Source: Pseudomonas deceptionensis (GTDB taxonomy: Bacteria; Pseudomonadota; Gammaproteobacteria; Pseudomonadales; Pseudomonadaceae). Taken from it: 64,000 nucleotides of DNA. Location: assembly GCF_900106095.1 (NCBI RefSeq), contig NZ_FNUD01000002.1, positions 496,001-560,000 on the forward strand, in the 5' to 3' direction. The position numbers and the translations under genes are program-made. Of this stretch, positions 9,901 through 17,305 are shown piece after piece. Every line of letters begins with the position of its first letter. The first letter of the stretch is position 1. A model generated the notes under the pieces. The model ran no database searches, had not been told where the DNA came from, and was given only the letters and a program-made list of their open reading frames with translations.

Positions 9901-11190
9901 CACTGGGAAATCAAACACAAGCTGGCGGACAACAGCAAGCGCTGGGTACCGTTGGCACGTGATCACACGGGGCTGGCTGTGGACATGCCTGCGGTCAAAT
10001 ACAGCGACTACGACATGCCCGGCGAATACCGGGAAACCCTTGTCGAGATCATTGACAACTACCGCTCCGCCCTGGATGGCGACTATGAGTTTATGGATAT
10101 CACCTCCAGAAACAGCGCGGCCCATCGGGTGTTCAAAAACCTGAGGGTCAAACTGCTGGCGGATGCAAAAGCCTGGTACCTGACAAAACCTGCAAGACCA
10201 CGCGTCAATCGCCCGCTACTGCCGAGTAACGTCACACAGCCAGATCTGATTAAACATCTATTCGAGCATTCAGATGGCATCGTCTGGGGGGAAACCCATG
10301 CCCACCAATCGGGTAAAAAAATCCTGATTGAAAACATGGCTCAATTCTCTGCAAGCGATGTAAAAACACTCTACCTGGAGCACTTGCAAAGTGACTTTCA
10401 CCAAAACCTGCTGGATGACTACTTCCAAACCGGAAAAATGCCCTTAAGGCTGGACAGGTTTCTGAAAAATCAAGATCTTGGCCACGGCATTGATCCCACC
10501 AGCACTTACACATTCAGCCATTTGGTGCGCGAGGCCAGACGGTACGGCATCCAGATAGTCGCCCTTGATTGTTCGGCCAGTTACTTCCCGAAAGGAACGC
10601 CAAGCGAAACGCCCGGGCTGACACGCTATGAAACGTTCAGCTACTTTGCCTCGCGCACCATTGGCGCCCATCAGGCACGCACCGGAGGTCACAAATGGAT
10701 TGCCCTCACGGGGAACTCCCATGCCAACACCTTTCAAGGTATCCCCGGGCTGGCCGAACTACTGGGCACAGTGGGTGTACGGATATCGGATACGGCCCCG
10801 GGCTTGAGCCTTGGAATGCGCATGGACATTGGTGAAATCCTCCCGCCGCTCATGGCATATGAAAGCTACCAGTTTTTGAAAAATGACTACTGGTTGCAGA
10901 TCGACATTCCAGGCACAAAACCCAAACTGCCTGCGCTCTACATGGCGCAAACCAATAACAGGCTCAAGGATCCGGGCTATTTCCGGTTTGAGAATTCCTC
11001 AACCAAAGGCGCGGAGTTGATTCATCGGTCCGGCAACCACGAAATCATTCACACCCCCTTGCAGACCGACCCCGGCGGCCAACTCTTTATCGAGCGCGAA
11101 AACTGGTTAACCATCCACAACAAACGTTATGACACGCTCAAAGACCTGATCCATGACTTGCAGGACAACAATATGACGCAAGTGCAGTAA
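6904..11190 (+). CDS. Large PMT/dermonecrotic-type toxin with C-terminal TIKI/ChaN-like domain
   Basis: A 1428-residue protein without signal peptide. Its layout resembles the Pseudomonas dermonecrotic-toxin (DUF6543) family related to Pasteurella multocida toxin (PMT). The N-terminal 750 residues are helix-rich and contain the GGSGFSAGVSLDRTGPA segment. A helical hydrophobic segment follows (about residues 745-790, IISFALPTKVLLPIVLARFI), a candidate membrane-insertion region. The last 300 residues carry the TIKI/EreA/ChaN superfamily signature: GETH at 1129-1132, YLEH with Glu1159, a VALDC strand, and GNSHA at 1270-1274. PMT has this fold as its C2 domain, followed by a deamidase C3; here nothing follows, so the TIKI-like domain is the last module. 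ATG 6904 is chosen over GTG 6862 because AGGA lies 8 bases upstream. No immunity gene is adjacent. Toxin function is inferred from family resemblance. Confidence 0.75.
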   Translation: MPTPLENLKNAEHELLLLRNAWPNLDVSLDHRLRVFFPQLPADICTDFLFLNAQAAPQPGQSPTIVSQSVTSLIDQCYMTGKIPTFAQGSTRIYAYAYTLDDHDLAAGITAPDLEKYLEFVVRSPELCVRDALSAFWQTPHEDLNALTPKDWLAQLAQKLIRAEATVRHAETTLSANTMEVINQVLPDTHSPSAQQGPSSYGFYTLAFTGSDTQSASTLHGAFVITSKNLPLGSADPGDNRVAQDATPRSVVLYLPNSGLHEFDSIAALTRELSTRLKDPYQREALLDCVLAKQRVQTMTHENVSYHPVADNDVPTFYCNQLIQKQEHDLRHAWSVARTLKQTTSLDQLSECVDQSLSSSLPLNPASIVRNRYTRLIESQLPDWLKKASDADKSQWRLAVERLNHQRLAAQTDDAQTLGEIGRKHTLLGYARLELRQQIKKDHGIDVDPDRIFISTTEAQRTGPLINPIGGSGFSAGVSLDRTGPAISYHTTQRSLSELALSNVGIWDVTFALTAQVKDGAGNRHPVLTSSYLKTLVRQLDIGENYKKRLNDLLVNSRQAQWRKERYVAFKQAQLNLDLLEARLSGTLNTDQAAWVRAALDHPAESSRPHVNGAQIKVHLLMLRYKPLPGVLVFSSTGSQQLLCYTPDAPENGWFQIVHSRNELGQMLTRPQWRSYVQRRVTAAQQAYIKPLLEQGLTDTHLQLQAISPNLFETSYDTEALHAIRDADEQTTSTWESNVNTATDAALTAIDIISFALPTKVLLPIVLARFIHQILKGLDALQRDEKNEALLHFMESITHLTDGASDFTGSAIFGKSIRQRIKQPAPSLSPGAASIDPGVGLRLRTGDKYGAGVYEASVSNGQNAHYTKDPRGNFYRSQYDNLDELWRAMDERKPDAPYSIPLRELSAGLWDADLTTPLFKQKTGIERIIEKTRISGVDLNRHTPDEQGIYRLGNMRYIQQNGIVFEVYSGWLGRTWYLQLSRGSHSDASEIYKVRRTAGHWEIKHKLADNSKRWVPLARDHTGLAVDMPAVKYSDYDMPGEYRETLVEIIDNYRSALDGDYEFMDITSRNSAAHRVFKNLRVKLLADAKAWYLTKPARPRVNRPLLPSNVTQPDLIKHLFEHSDGIVWGETHAHQSGKKILIENMAQFSASDVKTLYLEHLQSDFHQNLLDDYFQTGKMPLRLDRFLKNQDLGHGIDPTSTYTFSHLVREARRYGIQIVALDCSASYFPKGTPSETPGLTRYETFSYFASRTIGAHQARTGGHKWIALTGNSHANTFQGIPGLAELLGTVGVRISDTAPGLSLGMRMDIGEILPPLMAYESYQFLKNDYWLQIDIPGTKPKLPALYMAQTNNRLKDPGYFRFENSSTKGAELIHRSGNHEIIHTPLQTDPGGQLFIERENWLTIHNKRYDTLKDLIHDLQDNNMTQVQ

Positions 11191-11215
11191 CTCCACGCCC
11201 CAGGCTCAAGACTCC

Positions 11216-11256
11216 CAAGCACAGGGACGGCCCCGTCACGTCCCTGTGCTTGTTTT
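11216..11256 (+). terminator. Strong intrinsic terminator after the toxin gene
   Basis: A perfect 14-bp stem (arm CAAGCACAGGGACG) with a 9-base loop is followed by GTTTTA. It lies 25 bp after the toxin stop and insulates pqqU, which therefore needs its own promoter in the next 100 bp. Confidence 0.88.
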
Positions 11257-11357
11257 ACTGGATATCCCCACCTCAGCCGCTAAACTGCGCGCCCTCTGCT
11301 AGCCTCATCCCCCGTTGCCCTGGACGGGTCGCGTCACACGGAATCCCGATTTTGCCC

Positions 11358-13469
11358 ATGAAATTTTTCGCACCTGCACACGTTGCCCTGCTACTGCCCG
11401 GCCTCTGCCTGACGCCTCTCGTCTGCGCCGAACCCCTGGAACTGGACCCCAGTGTCATCACCGGCTCGCGCAGCGCCAGCCCCAGCTTTGACCTGCCGTA
11501 CTCGGTCGACAGCATCAGTCAGGAGCAAATCAAGGACGGCCAGTTAGGCATCAATGCCTCCGAGGTGCTGTCCCGCGTGCCGGGGCTGGTGGTGCAAAAC
11601 CGTCAGAACTACGCCCAGGACCTGCAAATCTCGTCCCGCGGCTTTGGCGCCCGCTCGGCGTTTGGTGTGCGTGGTATCAAGCTGATTGCTGATGGCATCC
11701 CGGCCAGCACCCCGGACGGTCAGGGCCAGGCCGCGACCTTCAACCTCGATACTGCCGAGCGCATCGAAGTGCTGCGCGGCCCGGCGGCCACCCTGTACGG
11801 CAGCAACGCCGGTGGCGTGATCCAGATGTTCTCCCGTGACGGCGAAGGCCCGCCTCGTATTGGCGCCGAGACACTGGTCGGCAGCGACGGCCTGAGTAAA
11901 AACCACCTCACCGCCGAGGGCGCCACCGATGACGTGGGCTTTGTGCTCGACGCCTCGCGCATGGACACCGACGGCTACCGCGACCACAGCGCCGCGCGCC
12001 GCGACCAGACCTTCGCCAAGCTCAACCTCAAGCCCGACGACGACAGCAAGCTGGCGTTGATCTACAGCAGCCTTGAGCAGAATGGCACCCAGGACCCGCT
12101 GGGCCAAAGCTGGGACGCCTACAAGGCTGACCCGCGCTCGGTGACGCCAAACGCCCTGACCTACAACACGCGCAAAAGCATCGACCATCAGCAGTTGGGG
12201 ATGAACTACGAGCGCTATATCGGCGACGCGACCCTGCAGGTCAATGCCTATACCGGCACGCGGAGTGTGATTCAGTATTTGGCGATCCCAAAAACTATAG
12301 GGAATCCTCCAAAGCCTAACCCAAGCAATTACCAGGGCGGCGGTGTTGTTCAATTCGACCGTAAGTTCTACGGCGGCAGCCTGCGCTGGCTTCAACCGGT
12401 GTATGGCGTGCCGGGTGACCTGACCCTGATCGGCGGCCTGGATTTCGACCAGAGCCAGGATAGCCGCCACGGCTACAACAACTTCATCGGCGACCAACTG
12501 GGGGTCAAAGGCGCCATAGTTCGCGACGAAGTCGACACCGCCCGCAGCCTCGACCCGTACGTGCAGGCCAACTGGGCGCTGGGTAACTGGACGGTGCAGA
12601 CCGGCTTGCGCTACAGCACCATGGAAATGGACGTCGATGATCAGTTCTTGAGCAACGGCGACGACAGCGGCAACAAGCGCTACGAAAAAGCCACGCCGTC
12701 GATGAGCGTGATGTACGCCTTCACACCTGAGCTGCATGGTTATGTCAGCGCAGGCAAAGGCTTTGAGACGCCGACTCAGGCCGAGCTGGCGTACTCGCCA
12801 AGCGGCCGGGGCTTCAACTTTGGGCTCAAGCCCTCCGAAAGTACCCAATACGAGATGGGCCTCAAAGCCCAGCTAAACAACACACGGATCAATGCGGCGG
12901 TGTTCCAGATCACCACTGAAGATGAGCTGGTGGTTGCAAGCAATACTGGCGGGCGCACCACTTACCAAAACGCTGGCCGCACCCTGCGTCGTGGTTTTGA
13001 ACTGGGGATCGAAAGCCAGCTTAGCGAGCATTGGACCACCACCCTGGCCTATACCCGCCTGCAAGCGACCTACGACAGCGATTTTGTTAGCGGCAGCGGG
13101 ACTTCAAGAAAAGAAGTCGACAAGGGCAACTACCTGCCGGGCGTGCCGCAGACCACGTTGTTTGCCGAAGTGAACTGGAAACCGGCCGATTGGGTCAGCA
13201 CGGCGATCGAGGGCATGTACCGCAGCAAGGTCTATGTCGAAGACACCAACACTGCCAAGGCGGCCCCTGCCTATAGCGTGTTCAACTGGCGGGCGAAGTT
13301 TGAGCAGAAGGTCGAGCACTGGACCTTCCACCAGACATTGCGCCTGGACAACTTGCTGGACCGTCAGTATGTGGGCTCGGTGATTGTGGCGGACGGCAAT
13401 AGCCGCTTCTACGAAGCCGCGCCGGGGCGTTCGTGGTATGCGGGGGCCGGGGCGCAGTACAGCTTCTGA
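11358..13469 (+). CDS. pqqU: TonB-dependent outer-membrane receptor PqqU (YncD family)
   Basis: A 703-residue TonB-dependent receptor close to E. coli YncD, now PqqU, which imports pyrroloquinoline quinone. A signal peptide (MKFFAPAHVALLLPGLCLTP, cleavage near VCA-EP) precedes the plug. Plug and barrel share YncD-specific strings: GLVVQNRQNYAQDLQISSRG, VRGIKLIADGIPASTPDGQG, IEVLRGPAATLYGSNAGGV, GRGFETPT-like GKGFETPTQAELAYS and VGSVIVADGNSRFYEAAPGR. The last residue is Phe, as required for BAM insertion. The upstream in-frame extension lacks protein character, so the ATG directly before the signal peptide is the start. It is not part of LPS synthesis; together with the toxin it forms a plus-strand island in the core locus. 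No pqq biosynthesis gene is in the window. Ligand assignment is by homology. Confidence 0.86.
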   Translation: MKFFAPAHVALLLPGLCLTPLVCAEPLELDPSVITGSRSASPSFDLPYSVDSISQEQIKDGQLGINASEVLSRVPGLVVQNRQNYAQDLQISSRGFGARSAFGVRGIKLIADGIPASTPDGQGQAATFNLDTAERIEVLRGPAATLYGSNAGGVIQMFSRDGEGPPRIGAETLVGSDGLSKNHLTAEGATDDVGFVLDASRMDTDGYRDHSAARRDQTFAKLNLKPDDDSKLALIYSSLEQNGTQDPLGQSWDAYKADPRSVTPNALTYNTRKSIDHQQLGMNYERYIGDATLQVNAYTGTRSVIQYLAIPKTIGNPPKPNPSNYQGGGVVQFDRKFYGGSLRWLQPVYGVPGDLTLIGGLDFDQSQDSRHGYNNFIGDQLGVKGAIVRDEVDTARSLDPYVQANWALGNWTVQTGLRYSTMEMDVDDQFLSNGDDSGNKRYEKATPSMSVMYAFTPELHGYVSAGKGFETPTQAELAYSPSGRGFNFGLKPSESTQYEMGLKAQLNNTRINAAVFQITTEDELVVASNTGGRTTYQNAGRTLRRGFELGIESQLSEHWTTTLAYTRLQATYDSDFVSGSGTSRKEVDKGNYLPGVPQTTLFAEVNWKPADWVSTAIEGMYRSKVYVEDTNTAKAAPAYSVFNWRAKFEQKVEHWTFHQTLRLDNLLDRQYVGSVIVADGNSRFYEAAPGRSWYAGAGAQYSF

Positions 13470-13487
13470 CAGCCATAACACCATCCC

Positions 13488-13540
13488 TGTGGGAGCGAGC
13501 CTGCTCGCGAAGAGCATTCGCGAGTAGGCTCGCTCCCACA
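13488..13540. repeat. Inverted pair of REP elements
   Basis: Two copies of the common Pseudomonas REP (core GGGAGCGAGCCTGCTCGCGA) face each other with a 5-bp spacer, between convergent pqqU and the kinase-like gene. The pair can form a long hairpin that ends or protects both transcripts. A further short direct copy of CTCCCACAGAAAAT follows at about 13,549-13,562. Confidence 0.88.
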
Positions 13541-13573
13541 GAAAATACTCCCACAGAAAATCTTGGTCACGCT

Positions 13574-15016
13574 TCAGTCAGGGTTTTTCGGCAGTCGCCC
13601 GTCAATCACCTGATACAGCGCACTGCCTACCGGCCAGTTGCGCATAAAGCGCGCCCGGTCCCGGGCATACGCCGGGGCAAAGCTGCTGCGGGACCGGTGC
13701 TGACACATCGAATCCAGATCGATCAGCGCCCAGCGCCCTTCATCCCAGAACACGTTATGACCCTTGAGGTCACCGTGACTGATGCGCTCGCGAAGCAAAT
13801 CCGCAAACAACCGGTCCAGCGCCACCAGCTCTGCTTCAGGTGCATCGCCGTGCTCAACATAGGGCGCAAAGCGCTCGATGATGTCCGGCCCCGGCAGATA
13901 CTCGGTCACCAGATACGCTTTGCCGCGCAGCCATAAAAACCGGGTTTCCAGCAGTGCCAGCGGCTTGGGCGTGGCGATACCGAGGAACGCCAGGCGGTTG
14001 CCTTCACGCCACGAATGCCAGGCCCGGCTCGGGCGCCAAAAACGTTTGAGCCAATGGGCAAATCCTTTGATGTTGTAGCGTTTGACCACCCATGTGCGGC
14101 CCGCCACTTCAACCTTGCCGACACTGGCCGCCCCACCGGTTTTATACAGATGGCTCTGGTCCAGCAGCGCATCGGCATTGGCCAGCACCGGCAGCATCGC
14201 GGCCTCTTCTTCGCGGCGAATTGCACGCAAGGCGAAGGCACCACTCTGAACGCTGAACAGCGTGCAATCGCGACCGACCTTGGTCAGGTAGTCATTCATG
14301 CGCCAGGCGCGAACCTTCTCGACCTGCTTGAGCAGCGCTTCCAGCGGCAAGGCGTGTTCGCCGTTGCTCAGCAGGTAATGCACCAGCAGCTCTTCGATAA
14401 ACGGCTCAAGGGTCTTTGGCAGTTGAGCAAAAAACACCCCGAGGTTTTCCAGCACTTTTTGCCGGGACAGCGGTTTGCCCGCCTCTTCGGCACAAATACC
14501 CGCACCGTCGATCAAGTACAGCTGACCGTTGTGGCGCAGCAGGTTGTCCAGGTGCAAGTCTTCTTGCCACAAGCCCTTGAGGTGCATCTGGCCGATGGCC
14601 GTGAGCGCCTCGGCCAGGACCGCTTGCTGCTCATCAGCCAGCACCGGCAAGCCCTGCACCGCTTTCCACGCCTGGTCCAGGCTCTGGGCATCTTCCAGAA
14701 ACTCGAACAACAACCAGCCGCCTTCGCCTTCCTGCAAGCCATCAGCCAGCAGTAACGGTGTGGTCAGGCCTTGCTTGGCCAACAGCCGCACACCGGTCAG
14801 TTCGCGCTCGAAGTTGCGTGCCGCCTTGCTGCCCACCAACAATTTGGCCAGCACCGGTCGCCCGCGCCATACGCCGGCACCGACATAACGCTGGCCGGGC
14901 AACACGCGCAACAAGGTCAGCAATTGCAGTTGCGCGGGCCCGGCCGCGTCGGCCAGTTCCAGGCTGATCGGCAAGCCCGGCGTACGCCCGGCTTTTTGCA
15001 GTTCGGACAAACGCAT
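13574..15016 (-). CDS. LPS-locus protein with two tandem kinase-like domains (PA5006-type)
   Basis: A 480-residue protein at the end of the waa unit with two complete-looking lipopolysaccharide-kinase (InaA/WaaP-type) folds. Domain 1 (about 40-200) has Lys58 in RPVLAKLL and a catalytic loop LWQEDLHLDNLL (Asp153, Asn158) followed by LYLIDGAG (Asp170). Domain 2 (about 290-475) has Lys312 in WVVKRYN, ISHGDLKGHNVFW (Asp416, Asn421) and ALIDLDSM (Asp433). Both domains keep the residues needed for phosphotransfer. The ATG has AAGGAGA 7 bases upstream and overlaps the wapQ stop (TGATG). The position matches P. aeruginosa PA5006. It probably phosphorylates core sugars or assists WaaP/WapP; the substrate is unknown. 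Confidence 0.8.
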   Translation of the reverse strand: MRLSELQKAGRTPGLPISLELADAAGPAQLQLLTLLRVLPGQRYVGAGVWRGRPVLAKLLVGSKAARNFERELTGVRLLAKQGLTTPLLLADGLQEGEGGWLLFEFLEDAQSLDQAWKAVQGLPVLADEQQAVLAEALTAIGQMHLKGLWQEDLHLDNLLRHNGQLYLIDGAGICAEEAGKPLSRQKVLENLGVFFAQLPKTLEPFIEELLVHYLLSNGEHALPLEALLKQVEKVRAWRMNDYLTKVGRDCTLFSVQSGAFALRAIRREEEAAMLPVLANADALLDQSHLYKTGGAASVGKVEVAGRTWVVKRYNIKGFAHWLKRFWRPSRAWHSWREGNRLAFLGIATPKPLALLETRFLWLRGKAYLVTEYLPGPDIIERFAPYVEHGDAPEAELVALDRLFADLLRERISHGDLKGHNVFWDEGRWALIDLDSMCQHRSRSSFAPAYARDRARFMRNWPVGSALYQVIDGRLPKNPD

Positions 15017-15768
15017 CAGCGGGTCTCCTTGTGACTGCGGCGCACATTCAAACGCTTGAACCATGCATCCACCAGGCCGCTGCCTGCCGGTTGCTCCAGA
15101 TACGCCGCGAGCAAGGCACGCACATCGGCCTCAGTCCAGACATGGGCCCGGCGCAGCAACGGCTCGATATCCTTGACCCGGTCACGCTGGCCCAGCAGCA
15201 ATGGCCGGGTTTTCTCCAGATCGATCAGCTGGGCACGATAGCCAGCGCCATCGGGCTGCAAGAAGATGTGCTTGGGGTAGAAACAGCCATGCACCTGGCG
15301 CACCGCGTGCAGGCGCCGCGCCAGTTGGCCACAGGCCTGTAAAATCGCTTGCTGCTGCTCATCGCTCAACTGCGACCATTGCTCCAGCAGCGAGTCGAGG
15401 TCATTCCAGCCGTCCAGCGCACGCGTCACCAGGATCGCCCGGCGTTCGCCCGGGATCTTGCGCTCACCAAAAAACACGGCCTCCAGCGCTGGAATACCCA
15501 TCTGCCGGTAGCGCTGAATATTACGAAATTCGCGGGCAAAACTCGGTTCACCGAGCGGGCTGTGCAAGGTACGGGTCAGGTAGTTGCTTTGGCGCTTGAG
15601 GTAAAAGCCCTGGCCTTCCAGATCCATGCGAAACACGCTGCTCCAGCCGCCACCGCTGGTGTTGGGCTCGTCCACCGCTTCCAGTTGCACGGCCCACAAC
15701 GCGTCGAAATCAGCCAGCCCGTTGCGCTCAAGCAAAGCCCGGTCCGCGTCGGCTACAAAATCAGTCAT
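15016..15768 (-). CDS. wapQ: LPS core heptose kinase-like protein WapQ (InaA family)
   Basis: A 250-residue InaA/WapQ family protein in the waaP-wapP-wapQ series (PA5007 position). The glycine-rich start GGGWSSVFRMDL and Lys58 (FYLKRQ) form the nucleotide pocket, and LIDLEKTR (Asp183) matches the metal-binding DFG-equivalent. The catalytic loop reads VHGCFYPKHIFLQ (159-171). Aligned to HRDCYICHF of WaaP, the catalytic Asp position is occupied by Cys162, so it lacks the canonical base. Such loops appear typical of InaA proteins. Its stop overlaps the next gene's ATG, and its start overlaps the wapP stop by 4 bp. It is assigned to core heptose phosphorylation by context; enzymatic competence is uncertain. 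Confidence 0.84.
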   Translation of the reverse strand: MTDFVADADRALLERNGLADFDALWAVQLEAVDEPNTSGGGWSSVFRMDLEGQGFYLKRQSNYLTRTLHSPLGEPSFAREFRNIQRYRQMGIPALEAVFFGERKIPGERRAILVTRALDGWNDLDSLLEQWSQLSDEQQQAILQACGQLARRLHAVRQVHGCFYPKHIFLQPDGAGYRAQLIDLEKTRPLLLGQRDRVKDIEPLLRRAHVWTEADVRALLAAYLEQPAGSGLVDAWFKRLNVRRSHKETR

Positions 15769-16499
15769 TCCCGGCCCTCAAAAAAACGCACCACATGGCG
15801 GACACGTTCCTTGTCCGCCGCATTGAGCTTGGTGCGCCCGGTGTATTGGAAATAAAAGCGTAAGCGCTGGGTGTAGGACAAATGGTACTTGGCCACTTTG
15901 TCGAGGCACGCCAGGTCTTTGGTGATGCGGTACTTGAGCCAGAAACCACGCCAGAAATCACCGTTCGGGCAGTCGATCAAGAACAGTTTTGGCTGATGAT
16001 CGACCAGCAGGTTGCGCCACTTCAGGTCGTTATGCGTGAAGCGATGGCCGTGCATGGTCTTGGTATAGCGCGCCAGTTGGCGGCTGATGCAATCGACCCA
16101 GGTACGGTCCTTGAGCAACGGATCATGGTTGTCCGCAAGGTCCGACAAATCGCGGGTATTGGGCAACTCGCGAGTGATCATGGCGCCACGGGAGTAGGCA
16201 AAGCCACTGCGCTCAAGGCCCCAGGCCACAACTTCGGCCGTAGGAATGCCCCACTTGGCGAAACGCTTGAGGTTTTGCCATTCGGACTTGACCCGGGGGC
16301 GGCCCAGGTAGCGGCGCAATCCCTTGCCCGCACCGGTGTAGCGCTTGACGTAGTAATTGACGCCATCACGCTCGACACGAATCACTTCAGACAACGGGTC
16401 GCGGGTCAGGTGCACGCCCTCCAGGGCAAACACCGCCTCCAGACTGCCAAAGTCAGAAGCGAGTGCACTGTAAGCCGGTTCCAGATTCCAACCCGCCAT
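15765..16499 (-). CDS. wapP: LPS core heptose kinase WapP
   Basis: A 244-residue lipopolysaccharide kinase homologous to P. aeruginosa WapP (PA5008). Lys52 in YYVKRY and the catalytic loop RFTHNDLKWRNLL (Asp158, Asn163), then LFLIDCPNGDFW (Asp176), make a complete kinase active site. It phosphorylates an inner-core heptose in the cytoplasm before export of the core-lipid A. The ATG at MAGWNLEPAY overlaps the waaP stop (TAATG); an in-frame upstream extension inside waaP is ignored. Its end overlaps wapQ by 4 bp, so the three kinases are translated as a coupled series. Confidence 0.88.
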   Translation of the reverse strand: MAGWNLEPAYSALASDFGSLEAVFALEGVHLTRDPLSEVIRVERDGVNYYVKRYTGAGKGLRRYLGRPRVKSEWQNLKRFAKWGIPTAEVVAWGLERSGFAYSRGAMITRELPNTRDLSDLADNHDPLLKDRTWVDCISRQLARYTKTMHGHRFTHNDLKWRNLLVDHQPKLFLIDCPNGDFWRGFWLKYRITKDLACLDKVAKYHLSYTQRLRFYFQYTGRTKLNAADKERVRHVVRFFEGRE

Positions 16500-17305
16500 T
16501 ACAGTGCATCTCCATAACGCAGTTTGCGTTCGTAGAGTTTGCTCGCCTTGCCTTCCAGCCACGCCAGCAGGCGGGCCTCTTCGCGCAGGATCTGGCGCAG
16601 CGGCATCTGGAAGTAACCGCGCAGGAATCGCAGTTTGTCCCGTTGCGTCAGGCCGATATCCAGTGCAGAAAAGTACAGGGCCGCCAGGTCCTTGTTGCGC
16701 CAGCGCTTGCTGATGACCGTGCGGACCTGCGCACGGTGCAGGTCAATGACCGACAGGCGCAAGTCCTGGGCCGTGACCGGTTTGTCGGTGTGCAGCAAAA
16801 AGTGACAGATGTAGCAGTCGCGATGGTTAACCCCGGCGCGGTGCATCATGCCGGTCATGCGCGCCACTTCGGCGATCAGCGCATGCTTGAGTTTTGGCGG
16901 CGGCGGCTGCTTGACCCAATTGAGGCTGAAGTCTTCAAGGCTGACTGTCGGGGCCAGTTCTTCGGTGATGATGAACGAGTGCTGCGCAGCCGGGTTGCTG
17001 CCCTTTTCGCCGTAAGCAACGGCTGTCATGGTGGGTACACCGACTTCGTGCAAACGCTCGATCGCCCGCCACTCCTGGCCTGCGCCGAGCACCGGCAACT
17101 TGGCCGTCAGCAGGTTTTTGAGCACTTCACCCCAGCCAATGCCACGGTGGACTTTCACGAAAAAACCGTGCCCGTCGACTTCGGTACGCAAGGTACGCCG
17201 GCCGTCCAGCTCACGGTAAACCTCGCCCTCCAGGCGCTCGACTTCGGTGAACGCATCGCGTCCCGCCCACAAGCTCTTGAACGGTTCGGCAAGAATCAGT
17301 TTCAT
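16499..17305 (-). CDS. waaP: LPS heptose I kinase WaaP (RfaP)
   Basis: The essential Pseudomonas inner-core kinase that phosphorylates heptose I; the phosphates cross-bridge LPS through divalent cations and underlie intrinsic drug resistance. Length is 268 residues. Lys51 (FFVKVHRG) and Asp163 in the catalytic loop HRDCYICHFLL (161-171) match the residues shown to be essential in P. aeruginosa WaaP; VIDLHRAQVR carries the second Asp. The start overlaps the waaG stop by one base, and its stop overlaps wapP, so it is in the middle of the waa operon. No anomaly seen. Confidence 0.95.
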   Translation of the reverse strand: MKLILAEPFKSLWAGRDAFTEVERLEGEVYRELDGRRTLRTEVDGHGFFVKVHRGIGWGEVLKNLLTAKLPVLGAGQEWRAIERLHEVGVPTMTAVAYGEKGSNPAAQHSFIITEELAPTVSLEDFSLNWVKQPPPPKLKHALIAEVARMTGMMHRAGVNHRDCYICHFLLHTDKPVTAQDLRLSVIDLHRAQVRTVISKRWRNKDLAALYFSALDIGLTQRDKLRFLRGYFQMPLRQILREEARLLAWLEGKASKLYERKLRYGDAL

